Notes: generated from the letters alone by a model not told the origin. 64,000 bases of DNA from Bacteroidales bacterium (GCA_016707705.1 JADJHD010000025.1:1-64000), one strand, 5' to 3'; counted from the stretch's first letter, positions 19,131-28,366 are shown. Translations and numbers: made by a program.

Positions 19131-19274
19131 TTAATGAAAGTGAACAAAATGATATATTCTGGCTATGATGGCAGCAATAACTACAATTGATCCCAGGGTA
19201 ATTAAGAACCATCGGAATACCAGACTGAGCGTGATTTTTTTTCTTTTTTTCTTTTTAACTTTTTTCTTTAACAT
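19131..19274 (-). CDS. Small basic single-membrane-helix protein
   Basis: 47 residues from the ATG at 19274 (MLKKKVKKKKRKKITL). This start is chosen because the 34 upstream residues in the same frame look non-coding. A very lysine-rich N-terminus is followed by one membrane helix (WFLITLGSIVVIAAIIARI) and a short HFVHFH tail with three histidines. It could be a small accessory or regulatory membrane peptide of the pump, 12 bases upstream of the CzcA-TolC gene. I do not recognise a family. Confidence 0.45.
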   Translation of the reverse strand: MLKKKVKKKKRKKITLSLVFRWFLITLGSIVVIAAIIARIYHFVHFH

Positions 19275-19420
19275 TATGTGTTCCTGAATTATGGAATAAA
19301 CATTCATTAAATTTTCAGCATTGAAATTGAAGAAGACAAAGCGAATGGATATTACTTTCAGCTTATGCCCACGCATGGATATAGCCCAGAAAGATGAAAC
19401 GCCTTAACGAAAAGAAAAAA

Positions 19421-19727
19421 TTAAGCTTTAGGAGGGACTTGAAAATCGAAAATAACCGGGCTCTGGAAATTTGGAGCGAAATTATAAAAATTGATATCTA
19501 TTGCACCTATAGGTGTTGAAACTATGAAATAGGCAATATCAATTAGACTGGCAACAATTACATGTACAGAATGGAGAGCAATGATCAGAATCATCCTGAT
19601 GCCGGGTATCCTGATTTTGATTTGATATTTCAATTTTATGCAAAATATTATCCTTAGGCACATCAATACAGGGTATTGTTGTGAGCCACATTACAATGAG
19701 GGCTAATATGAATGCGAAAATCTTCAT
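19421..19727 (-). pseudogene. DUF6660-like protein, frameshifted
   Basis: From the ATG at 19727 (MKIFAFILALIVMW) the frame has a signal peptide and the cluster CSPFCTCNCCQSN, then stops. Another minus-strand frame picks up at once with ASLIDIAYFIVSTP and runs to DFQVPPKA at 19421. Joined, they give a typical DUF6660 protein (Cys cluster, then an aromatic/PP C-terminus), so an indel lies near 19545-19555. It is the second DUF6660 copy in the window, and lies 37 bases downstream of a TGCAAC palindrome and 55 bases downstream of the Fur-family stop codon, the first position of the putative metal-regulated operon. It may be a sequencing error or a pseudogene. Confidence 0.6.
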
Positions 19728-19763
19728 ATGACGAATAAACCGCAAAAGTAATGGAAAAGTTCA

Positions 19764-19778
19764 TGCAACCAAGTTGCA
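19764..19778. promoter_or_regulatory. TGCAAC-N3-GTTGCA palindrome, candidate metal-regulator operator
   Basis: A perfect palindrome TGCAACCAAGTTGCA lies between the stop of the Fur-family gene (19782) and the DUF6660 start (19727). Position, symmetry and the adjacent Fur-type gene suggest an operator for that regulator upstream of the efflux operon. A further TTGCAA lies nearby at 19789-19794. Not verified by binding data. Confidence 0.45.
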
Positions 19779-19781
19779 AAG

Positions 19782-20195
19782 TTACTTTTTGCAATTTGAG
19801 CATATTCCTTTCACTACCATTGAGATACTTTCGAGATTAAAATGCACCGGCAAATTGACTGACGGGATCGGAATATCGTTGAGGCAAAATGTGTGATGGC
19901 ATAAAGTACAGAAGAAATGCACATGCAAATCATCCGGATTGCATTGGCAGGATTCGGTGCAGAGCGCGTATTTAACAGAGCCGGTGCCATCGTCGATACT
20001 ATGAATGAGTTTATTCTCCTCAAAGGTTTTTAAGGTACGAAATAATGTGACTTTATCGGCTTTATGAAACTTATGTTCAAGTTCAGCCAGGCTTATTGCA
20101 GTGGTTTGTTCGGTAAGCACCTTTAGTACCAGTTCGCGCATGGCGGTTGGCTTAATGTTTCGGTTGTTGAGGAGGTTATCGGGGTTTTGGGCCAT
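19782..20195 (-). CDS. Fur-family metal-responsive transcriptional regulator
   Basis: 137 residues with the Fur fold: an N-terminal winged helix (AMRELVLKVL, SLAELEHKF, DKVTLFRTLKTFEENKLI), then a dimerisation domain with HVHFFCTLCHHTFCL and a C-terminal CSNCKK. Cys pairs CTLC and CSNC form the structural zinc site. The early motif ESCQCNPDDLHVH supplies further His/Cys ligands. It may act as a Zur-, Fur- or Mur-like repressor; the specific metal cannot be fixed from sequence. It is read toward the Zn/Cd efflux operon, with a palindrome candidate directly downstream, so autoregulation plus operon control is plausible. It ends about 125 bases after the type III res gene. Confidence 0.88.
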   Translation of the reverse strand: MAQNPDNLLNNRNIKPTAMRELVLKVLTEQTTAISLAELEHKFHKADKVTLFRTLKTFEENKLIHSIDDGTGSVKYALCTESCQCNPDDLHVHFFCTLCHHTFCLNDIPIPSVNLPVHFNLESISMVVKGICSNCKK

Positions 20196-20319
20196 GAGAA
20201 GAAATATTTAGAGAAACCTCAAGTTTTATCAGGTAGTATTGAGCATTAGTAGATCAATAAAATAATTGAACCGGGACATGAACGAAAAAATCTAGCCCCA
20301 ACGAAGAAGAGCCAAATCA

Positions 20320-23244
20320 CTAAACTTCTGAAGCCGCCGTCACAACATTAAAATCCGTTCCTATTGCTTCGAAGTGCCTTCTGCCGCAACGGATTTTGTC
20401 GGCTTCGGAGTTGCGGAGCTTTTCAAAGTTTTTGATGCTCTTGGTTTCGCGGACTAAATATATTGTGCTGTCTTCGTGTTTTACAATAGCCCAATCCGGA
20501 TTATAGGTGCCAATAGGTGTTTCGATTTTAAACCAGGCAGGCAATTTTACAAAGAGTTTTATATCCTCACGTTTGTCAAGTTCTTCAACAAACTTACGTT
20601 CGATTTCGCTGTCGTAAATTACTCTTTCGAAAACGGATTTACCCGCCGGAATACACTGTTCAAAATAATCCTTCAACTCATCGTCCCTGAAAAGTTGCAT
20701 ACTCCATTCGGTTTGTCCAATGGTAAGTTTTTCGTACTTGATGCCATCGATCATGAGTTTATGCAATTCCCGGGAAATTATGGCTGATAATTCATCCATG
20801 TATTTCTGCGGATTAATTGCAAATTCAGCTATCCGATTGCTACCGGCAATTATTTCGACTAATGTTTTACGGGTTAGTTCTGTTTGTTTCTGCAAGTATG
20901 CAATAACATCAGGTAATCCTCCTGAGAATTTGACGGTGTATTTGTTTGCCCTTGTTTCCTGGACGGTAATTCCTTTTGCTTCAATATCAATTATTGCTTC
21001 TTTATAACTGACAGATACCGGCTCAATCTTTTCCATTTTACCGATAGCTTCGATACAATTGGCTATCAATTTTGGTGTATCGTATTCAACCTGGTAAGTG
21101 GTCCGGATCTTGATTCTGTCCCATAGCTTTTCGAACTCAGGATCGAGAAATACCAGCTTATTGATCTTTAACCTTTTGGGCTCTTCATCTTTACGGATAT
21201 GCCGGTCTAACTGGTAATTTTGTAAAATAGTAATGATCTCGGCTTCGGATTGTGAATAATCACCGGATAAATCAAGCGTAAAATCTTTTTCAGTGGGTTT
21301 AAATACCGGGAGGATTTTTCCGGTAGAATCGATAAATCCTCTTGATGCGAGTTCAGCCCATATGCTTTCGGATTGTTCCCTGGTAAATGTTATTTCAACA
21401 TCATCAATTAACTGAACTAATCCTTTGAATGCCAATTTTGGAACCTTACCAAAAGTAACCCCACAATCTTCTTCATATTCAGTTTGCAGTTTTGCAGCGA
21501 ACTCGTCATAACTTTCGTTAGCAACTATGGTCAATTTGTTGATGTTGTCATCGAAAACCCTTTCGCCGTCCTGGTTTACCGGTAAACGTAAACCGCGGCC
21601 AATTTCCTGACGTTTTTTCATTACTGACCTGGTTTCGTTCAAAGTGCATATCTGAAACACATTGGGGTTATCCCAGCCTTCGCGCAGAGCAGAGTGAGAA
21701 AAAATAAATTTGAGGGGTTCTTCGATGGATAATAAGCGTTCCTTATTGCGCATGATCAACGCATACGTATCATCGTCGGCCTGTGTGTTACCATTGGTAT
21801 CTTTAAGCACACCTTTTTTGTCCTGTGAAAAATACCCATCGTGCAACAATTCAACCGGATGAATGCCTAAATGCTGATATTGCGGGAGCCGGATTAATTC
21901 ATTGTAATGCTTTTCGAAAATGGTCGAATACTTTCCTTTAACAGGTTTGCCATCAGCATCATAAGCCCGGTAATTTGCAACCTTATCAATAAAAAATAAA
22001 CTTAATACCTTTATTCCACGATCCCGAATCTGTAATTCTTTATCAAGATGTTTTTTAATCGTATTCCGGATTTGTACTTCTACCAGATCTTCTTTTATGC
22101 CCCCTCGTTCCTGCCCTTTATATAAACGGCCGATGGTAAAATCAATAAACTCATTTCCTGGCTCTGCACTTATGTCCAGCACTTCGAATCCGTTCCGGTA
22201 TGCAGCTCTTTCATTTGAAACGGTATATAAATCAGTACTTTGCTTAACCCATTTATCCTGTTCTGTTACATTGGTATTTCCCTGGACTTGTAAGCGTATT
22301 TTAGCCCTGATCCCGTTTGAATTATCAACTTCAAGCAGTTTTACATAGGCATCGTTCTGCGCATTAGCTCCGGTAACAGAAGCAACAACAATTTGTTTTA
22401 CCAGTCGCAATTCATATGCTTTTACCGGATCGAGTTTATACAAAAGGTTGTACAAGTTTTTGTGCGTGGCCGAAAAACGGAAGATACAAGCGGGATTCAA
22501 GGATTTGATTGCTTCCTGGGCTTTGGGCGTATTATCAACACTTTGAGGCTCATCAATTATGACGAAAGGATTTGTTGCCTGAACAAATTCAATAGGCTTA
22601 CGCCCTGAAAGTTTATCACTTTCTTTAAAAATCACATTGCTCTTTTTATCTTCTTCATTATCTGAAAAGTCCTTTCGGAAAGCATCAATGTTAATTACCA
22701 TAATCTGCAATTGATTGCTGGTAGCAAACTGCCGCAGGCGATTTGCTTTGCGGCTGTCGTAAACAAAATGCTCAAACTCTATCTTGTTGAACAATGCCTG
22801 AAAATGATCCTTCGTAATTTCAATATTCTTTACTGTTCCTTCGCGGATGGCGACAGTGGGTACTACAATAATGAACTTTTTGAAGCCATACTTTATACTT
22901 AGTTCGAAGATGGTTTTCAGGTAAACGTAGGTCTTTCCAGTTCCTGTTTCCATCTCAACCGTGAAGTTTAACCCATTTTCCAGGAACTTTGTATTATCAA
23001 TAGGGTCAAGGTCATTCCTTTCCTGGATAACATTAAGGTTATTGAAGATTGCCTCATTATTAATTGCTATATTGTTGCCAATGCCCAATTCGGACTGGAA
23101 TATGCTACTTTGCCCGGCTGCAGCATTGGTATTTATTTCAATTGTAAACTCACCCTGATGCAGCGGCTGGCCTTCGAACAAATCAATAAAGGATGCTACC
23201 GCCTGTTGCTGGTAAGCTTGTGAGCTATCGAATTTTATTTTCAT
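20320..23244 (-). CDS. Type III restriction enzyme Res subunit
   Basis: 974 residues: SF2 helicase plus nuclease. Walker A TGTGKTYVY near residues 97-106, motif I-b region, DEPQSVD (DEAD-like motif II) near residue 225, motif VI QEIGRGLRLPV near residue 545. The C-terminus has a PD-(D/E)XK nuclease: NPDWAIV followed by YLVRETKSI, with D and E-T-K as likely catalytic residues. It translocates along DNA and cuts after head-to-head encounters at two unmethylated sites, in complex with the Mod protein. It overlaps the upstream gene by four bases and so belongs to one operon with the AlbA_2-like gene and mod. Confidence 0.93.
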   Translation of the reverse strand: MKIKFDSSQAYQQQAVASFIDLFEGQPLHQGEFTIEINTNAAAGQSSIFQSELGIGNNIAINNEAIFNNLNVIQERNDLDPIDNTKFLENGLNFTVEMETGTGKTYVYLKTIFELSIKYGFKKFIIVVPTVAIREGTVKNIEITKDHFQALFNKIEFEHFVYDSRKANRLRQFATSNQLQIMVINIDAFRKDFSDNEEDKKSNVIFKESDKLSGRKPIEFVQATNPFVIIDEPQSVDNTPKAQEAIKSLNPACIFRFSATHKNLYNLLYKLDPVKAYELRLVKQIVVASVTGANAQNDAYVKLLEVDNSNGIRAKIRLQVQGNTNVTEQDKWVKQSTDLYTVSNERAAYRNGFEVLDISAEPGNEFIDFTIGRLYKGQERGGIKEDLVEVQIRNTIKKHLDKELQIRDRGIKVLSLFFIDKVANYRAYDADGKPVKGKYSTIFEKHYNELIRLPQYQHLGIHPVELLHDGYFSQDKKGVLKDTNGNTQADDDTYALIMRNKERLLSIEEPLKFIFSHSALREGWDNPNVFQICTLNETRSVMKKRQEIGRGLRLPVNQDGERVFDDNINKLTIVANESYDEFAAKLQTEYEEDCGVTFGKVPKLAFKGLVQLIDDVEITFTREQSESIWAELASRGFIDSTGKILPVFKPTEKDFTLDLSGDYSQSEAEIITILQNYQLDRHIRKDEEPKRLKINKLVFLDPEFEKLWDRIKIRTTYQVEYDTPKLIANCIEAIGKMEKIEPVSVSYKEAIIDIEAKGITVQETRANKYTVKFSGGLPDVIAYLQKQTELTRKTLVEIIAGSNRIAEFAINPQKYMDELSAIISRELHKLMIDGIKYEKLTIGQTEWSMQLFRDDELKDYFEQCIPAGKSVFERVIYDSEIERKFVEELDKREDIKLFVKLPAWFKIETPIGTYNPDWAIVKHEDSTIYLVRETKSIKNFEKLRNSEADKIRCGRRHFEAIGTDFNVVTAASEV

Positions 23245-25235
23245 TCCGCTGTTTTAGTCTTATATGCCTGTTGTGGATGATTAGTAGTTGGATGTAATCT
23301 TTCCAGTTTACCGCTTTCAACTAATGATGGGAGAATATAGTTCTTCAGATATTTTGGCGTCTTTTTTACCAAGGCTCCTATTTCCTCAGAGGTTTTGTAT
23401 TCTGCCTTGCAAACATCCAGTATACTATTTTCTAAATCAGCTTTTTTCATTCTTTCTTTAACCGAAGTATCCTTCTTTTTTATTGAGGTGTCCATATTAG
23501 CACCAGAGGTGTCCATGTTAATTTCAATTGAGGTATCCCTATTAACAGAAGAGGTATACCCATTATCAGAAGAGGTATCCTTATTACTATCAGGAGAGGT
23601 ATCCCTATTAATTTTATAAACAGAGGTGTCCATATTAGTATTTGTAGTTGTGACACCTGAAGTATCTTCAAGCTCAACAGATTTAAGATATTCAGTATTC
23701 AGATGGTAAGCTGTCCATCTTCCCTTATTGTCAGAAAGGAGGTATCCTTGTTTACAAAGATCTTGCAGAATCTTTGTAATATCAGACCGATGCATATCAA
23801 TCATATATTGCAGCCTGCTGTTGCTTATTTCCCCTTCGATATGGCAAGCGGCAAGAATAGTAAGTTCATCTTTACCTAAAGCATCAATTTGGTCCCCAAA
23901 GAGTTCACGAAGGTTTTCAAGTGTTTCCTCAGGCAGGATACTAAACATAGGAAGCTCAAGTACAACACGATCAGGCTGTGAAAAAATCAGAATATAAGGT
24001 GTGCGCCAATGTGCATATTCCCAACCAGACATAATTTTGCTTACACCACTTCCTGCCTTTTCAGCACTTCCGATAAACATAAACATTTTTTGAAGACTGG
24101 GATTTCGACATTCGCTAATCCCACCCTGATAGTATTGCCTAAGTGAAACTAATAATGTGCCTGGATTAGAAAATTGAAATGTATCTGCTTTATGCTCTAT
24201 AATAAGATTACCAGGAGCAGAATAATCAGTGTGAACCAATGCATTCACAAAGGCTTCGCGCAGAGCAATGTGAGCAGGTGTTTCATCCTGACGTCGCCCT
24301 TCTTTTAATTGAAAAGGTTTTGGCAAACTGGAAGAGAGACGAGGCCAGACTTTATAATAGAACTGAAACAAGTTGGACTCCCAGGTTCCGTCCGGATGAA
24401 AGCGATCTGTCCATCTTACATTAGGATCAGTACTCAAGATTTCACGAAAATCAGGAAAAAAATTCGGAGCACATTCGGGGTCGGTTATACTGGTCCCTTT
24501 ACCAAACATAAGAACACCTGCAAGGGTGAATCCTTCCTTTTTAGAAACACGGTCTTTCCTGTATCCACCCAGGTTTCTTAACAGCTCCAAATTTTCGAGA
24601 GCTAACCAGGGATGAGTTGGCTTTGCGGCAGCAAATAATTGCCGGTACTGTTTCAGGCTATTCAGATCAATATCTTCGATAGTAAAGCCTTCCAGTATCC
24701 GGCTATCGGGATGAGTATTTGTGTCGGCATCAGCCATCATACGCCGAACTTCTTCCTTAGTACACCTATAATCGCCTTCGTGATTACGCTTGAAAGTTGT
24801 ATCAAAAGGTTGCCGGGTTAAATGCACAGGCCTTTGAATACGTGTTGCTGAAGGAATATAAAATGCCAAAACATCTTTGTCGTCCGTTGTAATAACCTTT
24901 ACGTCTTTATCAGATAACAGATTAATACTGATAGTATGAGGGTTGTTTATATTATCCCAGAAGTATTTCTTGTATTTATTGATAGTAGTTGTATCAAGAC
25001 CTTCGATCAGAAAATCGCCTTTGGTCTCTTTAACCCCAAGAATAATTACTCCTCCTTCAGTATTGGCAAAAGCAGAATATGTTTTCCAGAAATCTGTAGG
25101 AAAGCCGCTTTTTGCAGATTTGTATTCTAATTCTTCAGACTCATTATTTGGGAATTCACCGTTTATGATAAAAAACAGAGGGTTATCCAAATAATCAAAT
25201 AAACTTAATTGCATGTTTTCCATAAGTGCAGACAT
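23241..25235 (-). CDS. AlbA_2/Schlafen-like ATP-binding protein between mod and res
   Basis: 664 residues. The N-terminal ~200 residues have the AlbA_2 (Schlafen-like) pattern: ESEELEYKSAKSG, FANTEGGVIILGVKE, CTKEEVRRMMADAD. A GHKL-type ATPase-like region follows near residues 320-430 (REAFVNALVHTDYS, FSNPGTLLVSLRQYY, GSGVSKIM). A Ser/Asp/Thr-rich linker with seven N-x-D-T-S units (about residues 525-600) leads to a C-terminal winged-helix-like segment. It sits in the operon between the methylase and helicase subunits, overlapping res by four bases and mod by one. Such genes occur in several type III loci; the role is not established. It may regulate or load the system. Confidence 0.75.
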   Translation of the reverse strand: MSALMENMQLSLFDYLDNPLFFIINGEFPNNESEELEYKSAKSGFPTDFWKTYSAFANTEGGVIILGVKETKGDFLIEGLDTTTINKYKKYFWDNINNPHTISINLLSDKDVKVITTDDKDVLAFYIPSATRIQRPVHLTRQPFDTTFKRNHEGDYRCTKEEVRRMMADADTNTHPDSRILEGFTIEDIDLNSLKQYRQLFAAAKPTHPWLALENLELLRNLGGYRKDRVSKKEGFTLAGVLMFGKGTSITDPECAPNFFPDFREILSTDPNVRWTDRFHPDGTWESNLFQFYYKVWPRLSSSLPKPFQLKEGRRQDETPAHIALREAFVNALVHTDYSAPGNLIIEHKADTFQFSNPGTLLVSLRQYYQGGISECRNPSLQKMFMFIGSAEKAGSGVSKIMSGWEYAHWRTPYILIFSQPDRVVLELPMFSILPEETLENLRELFGDQIDALGKDELTILAACHIEGEISNSRLQYMIDMHRSDITKILQDLCKQGYLLSDNKGRWTAYHLNTEYLKSVELEDTSGVTTTNTNMDTSVYKINRDTSPDSNKDTSSDNGYTSSVNRDTSIEINMDTSGANMDTSIKKKDTSVKERMKKADLENSILDVCKAEYKTSEEIGALVKKTPKYLKNYILPSLVESGKLERLHPTTNHPQQAYKTKTAE
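23483..23640. repeat. Degenerate tandem array encoding NxDTS units
   Basis: Seven imperfect copies of GAGGT(A/G)TCC-N-(T)ATTA on the plus strand, with irregular spacing of about 21-36 bases, all within the AlbA_2-like gene. On the coding strand each specifies N-x-D-T-S. The repeats form the linker between ATPase-like and C-terminal domains. Slippage could change linker length. This is too variable and too short for a CRISPR array. Confidence 0.7.
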
Positions 25236-27313
25236 TATACTGTCCTGAAATTTACAACTCCTTTGCTTTTCATAATCTGAACAGCATTGGTTTTTAACTG
25301 GTCGTTATTGTGAAAACCTTCGTCGAGACAAATAACCCTGGTGGGTTGAAGTTCGGCCATGGATTTAATCAGATCATTGGTCAGATCGTGTTCGAGACAA
25401 ATAAGCAATTCACCTTTGGCGATTGAGAACACGGTTTTACCTTCGATACTAAGCTTTTCGATGTGGGTGGTTAGCTCAAAACCTGATTTGAGCAATAACT
25501 CATACAGGATTGCTTCCTGGGTGGATTCGGGATTAATGTGGGCGATATGTTCAAATAAGCTTTTCTGAATTACTTCCGGATCTTTTGAAATATTTGCATC
25601 CCAGATTTTGAAGTTGGAGGGTTGAAGTTTGAAAACTTTAAAGCCCTTGTCCATTTCATTTGCCCTGTTGTATTTTTCAAGTATTTCCTGAGCTTTCAAT
25701 TCAAATACCTGAAATTCAGATTTAAGCTTTTCAATCGCCTTATTTGTCTTTTCATCCCCAAACATATTAGCAGGAACTTTATCTTCTTCCAGTTTGATCT
25801 GGATAGACAATTCAGCCATTTTCAGAATCAATGATTCTCTTTGTTTGTCAAGGGAAACGACTTCTTTATTAATTTTAATAATAACCTGCCTAATGCGCTC
25901 TTTGCAGATACCGGCTATGTGTTTATATCCTGCTTTAAATGCTTCGCTTTTTTCATCAGTTGGTTCGGGAAGCTGAACACAAATAAATTTACGGCTGCCT
26001 CCGTATTCCTTATTTTGTTCAAATACAGCATGAGCTAAAGTACCTGAACCTGCAAAAAAGTCAAGAATAATAGAATCTGAACAATTAATGATAGAAATAA
26101 AATGCTTGATAAGAGTATGCGGTTTGGGGAAAGAAAAAATCTTTGATCCAAACATTTCTATGATTTCTTTATTCCCATCTTCGCTCATGCCTACTTCTTT
26201 TGGTAAAAAAGTAGATGCTGCTTTTTTCTGTTCTTCGGACCCAAACTTTTTTAATGCTTTGACTTTATCCTCACTTTCAAAGACACGGAAAGCGGGAATA
26301 GAAATGTTTAGAAAGCTATAACTATCAGGAAATACAATCTTCCCTTTATCATAATAGTCTTGAAATGTGTCTTTTGTAACACCCCATATCCGATTTGGGT
26401 TAAAAGGGTATTGTTTGTCTGTTTTTGGATCTATCATTACAAACGCTGAATTTGGCCTCTCTTCAGCGGATCGTTGTGTAGTTATATCAGAAAGCCGCCA
26501 CCTATCATTTGGATAATCATCGGTTGAGTAATACTTCCTTTCAAATTCAATTCCGGCATTTAAATTTCCTTTTGTATATGATACTATCCATTCATAATCT
26601 TGTGAAACCCCAAAAGGTACATCACTTTTAGCAGTTCTTTTCTTCCAAGGGAAAACCGCAACAAAATTTTCTTCCCCAAAAATCTCATTACATAAAGCTC
26701 GTAAATTATGAACTTCATTATCATCTATTGAAATAAAAATAACTCCATCCTCGAGTAACAGGTTTTTAGCCAAGAATAACCTGGGATACATCATATTCAT
26801 CCACTTACTGTGGAAACGCCCGTCTGTATCCGTGTTTGTTCCAAATTTCCGGCCTTCGTAATCAATCTGGCCGGTATATTCGAGGTATGTTTGTAGATTT
26901 TCGGAATAGTTATCAGGGTATATAAACTCGTTTCCTGTGTTGTAAGGCGGATCAATGCAAATCATCTTCACTTTACCCAAATAGCTTTTTTGCAAAAGTT
27001 TTAGCACTTCCAGGTTGTCGCCTTCAATAAAAAGGTTTTCGGTTGTATCAAAGTCAATGCTTTCGTCGCGGGCAGGTACAAGTGTGGCAATGCTGGGTTG
27101 TTGAATGGTTTTGAAGCAGTCGGCTTTACCCGGCCAGTTCATGCCGTAACGTTCCTTGCCTGCATCAATAGTTTCGCCGAGAGTTAAGCGTAGCTTGTCC
27201 CAATCAATCTTATTACCTTCGGTAAAGGTTTCAGGGAAAAGTTCTTTAAGCTTTTGAAGCTGATCATCAACGATATTCATTGAGGTAAGGGGAAGTTTTT
27301 CTATTTCTGACAT
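25235..27313 (-). CDS. Type III DNA methyltransferase Mod subunit
   Basis: 692 residues. Motif IV DPPYNTGNEF near residues 120-130 comes before the SAM-binding motif I DFFAGSGTLAHAV near residues 416-428, the beta-class order used by type III Mod proteins. The N-terminus has GKADCFKTIQQPS, and a central target-recognition region lies between the two motifs. It methylates an N6 adenine in an asymmetric recognition site and gives specificity to the Res partner. It overlaps the AlbA_2-like gene by one base and is the first of the three-gene operon. The recognition sequence cannot be predicted from the protein alone. Confidence 0.93.
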   Translation of the reverse strand: MSEIEKLPLTSMNIVDDQLQKLKELFPETFTEGNKIDWDKLRLTLGETIDAGKERYGMNWPGKADCFKTIQQPSIATLVPARDESIDFDTTENLFIEGDNLEVLKLLQKSYLGKVKMICIDPPYNTGNEFIYPDNYSENLQTYLEYTGQIDYEGRKFGTNTDTDGRFHSKWMNMMYPRLFLAKNLLLEDGVIFISIDDNEVHNLRALCNEIFGEENFVAVFPWKKRTAKSDVPFGVSQDYEWIVSYTKGNLNAGIEFERKYYSTDDYPNDRWRLSDITTQRSAEERPNSAFVMIDPKTDKQYPFNPNRIWGVTKDTFQDYYDKGKIVFPDSYSFLNISIPAFRVFESEDKVKALKKFGSEEQKKAASTFLPKEVGMSEDGNKEIIEMFGSKIFSFPKPHTLIKHFISIINCSDSIILDFFAGSGTLAHAVFEQNKEYGGSRKFICVQLPEPTDEKSEAFKAGYKHIAGICKERIRQVIIKINKEVVSLDKQRESLILKMAELSIQIKLEEDKVPANMFGDEKTNKAIEKLKSEFQVFELKAQEILEKYNRANEMDKGFKVFKLQPSNFKIWDANISKDPEVIQKSLFEHIAHINPESTQEAILYELLLKSGFELTTHIEKLSIEGKTVFSIAKGELLICLEHDLTNDLIKSMAELQPTRVICLDEGFHNNDQLKTNAVQIMKSKGVVNFRTV

Positions 27314-27492
27314 TGACAGATTCGGTTTTCGTGATTTGTTTTCAAGCTAAAAATATGGAAAGAAAGGATGGTAAAATTATGAAAATGGTTTCGGGAAAGC
27401 AATAAGATTAAAAAGACCAGTTATAAATTAATTGGTTGGCGCTTTTCAATTTAGATTAAAAACACATTCTTTTCCTTCGTCGTCGCAAGTGC

Positions 27493-27524
27493 AAAAAAAA
27501 AAGCCGGCTTAACCGGCTCTTTTT
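27493..27524 (-). terminator. Rho-independent terminator after the DUF6573 gene
   Basis: On the minus strand the stem AGCCGG (27518-27513) pairs with CCGGCT (27507-27502) around a five-base TTAAG loop and is followed by ten T residues (plus-strand A run 27493-27502). It starts immediately after the stop codon at 27524. Strong, unambiguous terminator. Confidence 0.85.
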
Positions 27525-27958
27525 CAATCTTCATTTGGCTTCATGATAAAAATGGCAGGACTGGGATCGTCAAAATCCCTTCCTTGAATTACTGCTTTCA
27601 ATGTTATTTCCCGATGTTCGGGCATATCTGAAATTCTTTTTTCGTGACGTTCCCAGTTTCCTGCATCCGGCATCATACAGATAAATTGAAAATCAATTTG
27701 AGCGGAGTCGCTTTTGGCTGCTTTACGGGTAAACATATAAATAAGGTCCCAAAGGCGGCCAGATTCGTCCTGGAATCCTTTGAGCGTTTCCGGGACTTGG
27801 ACGTATTTTGTAAAAACCTGCTGCGTGAGGTAAACCGGGAATTTTATCCCGGCTTCCTTACTTACGTTTTCATCCACTAAAATTAAGCTGCCATCTTCCA
27901 CGGCTTCGGCTGTTGTATATGTGTGAATAATTTCCCACTCCTGATTTTCGTTTTTCAT
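27524..27958 (-). CDS. DUF6573 family protein
   Basis: 144 residues of the mobile-element family DUF6573: it starts with EIIHTYTTAEAVEDGSLILV, then VSKEAGIKFPVYLTQQVF, and ends with a DFDDPSPAIFIMKP segment. The family is found on plasmids, prophages and conjugative elements in many phyla; its activity is not known. It is followed by a strong terminator and overlaps the preceding small gene by four bases (27955-27958), so it is the last gene of a run of small genes read from about 30.4 kb. No catalytic residues or membrane segments are visible. Confidence 0.8.
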   Translation of the reverse strand: MKNENQEWEIIHTYTTAEAVEDGSLILVDENVSKEAGIKFPVYLTQQVFTKYVQVPETLKGFQDESGRLWDLIYMFTRKAAKSDSAQIDFQFICMMPDAGNWERHEKRISDMPEHREITLKAVIQGRDFDDPSPAIFIMKPNED

Positions 27959-28161
27959 GTTGTTTGAGTATTTGGATTTGTGATTATTTCATAGTTTTCG
28001 GGCCATACAACGCAATGGTATGTTGATCCGTTTTTGTGGACATCAAAATTCATTGCCCCAACTTTCGAAACCGAATCTTTCACGGCTCCAACTTCATCAC
28101 CTGGCTTTAATCCGAGCGAACAAAGTTCCTGCTCCAGGTCGCCAATAAGTTTTATAATCAT
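27955..28161 (-). CDS. Small conserved-looking protein, unknown function
   Basis: 68 residues with no signal peptide or membrane helix. It contains LIGDLEQELCSLGLKPGDEV, followed by alternating hydrophobic/polar residues and FDVHKNGSTYHCVVWPENYEII, suggesting a compact alpha/beta fold. It overlaps the DUF6573 gene by four bases at its 3' end. I do not recognise a family. Confidence 0.55.
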   Translation of the reverse strand: MIIKLIGDLEQELCSLGLKPGDEVGAVKDSVSKVGAMNFDVHKNGSTYHCVVWPENYEIITNPNTQTT

Positions 28162-28173
28162 GGTTTTTATTTT

Positions 28174-28344
28174 TTAGTTTGTTTGCTTTATGATTGCTTT
28201 ATACAAAAGGGAGATTTTCGAGCGTATAATAATGTGGCTTTCCCTCATCGCTGAAAAGGCCCCGATGGTAAACACTCCATTCATGTTTTGTACAATGGGT
28301 TTCACTTTGTACCCTTGTTTTTCTATTTTCTGCAGAGTCGTCAT
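28174..28344 (-). CDS. Small protein (56 residues), unknown function
   Basis: A complete frame from ATG at 28344 to TAA at 28174-28176. Start MTTLQKIEKQGYKVKPIVQN, then GVFTIGAFSAMRES and a basic C-terminus. It fits tightly between the SLOG gene and the 68-residue gene and shares their strand, which supports it as real. Function unknown. The lead-in resembles small regulatory or plasmid proteins with no defined family. Confidence 0.45.
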   Translation of the reverse strand: MTTLQKIEKQGYKVKPIVQNMNGVFTIGAFSAMRESHIIIRSKISLLYKAIIKQTN

Positions 28345-28366
28345 AATTCCTTATTTAGATTTATTC

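Noticed and set aside
23480..23680. Possible CRISPR array
   Set aside because: Units are short, imperfect and unevenly spaced, and lie inside a protein-coding gene where they encode a linker. No spacers or cas genes are present.
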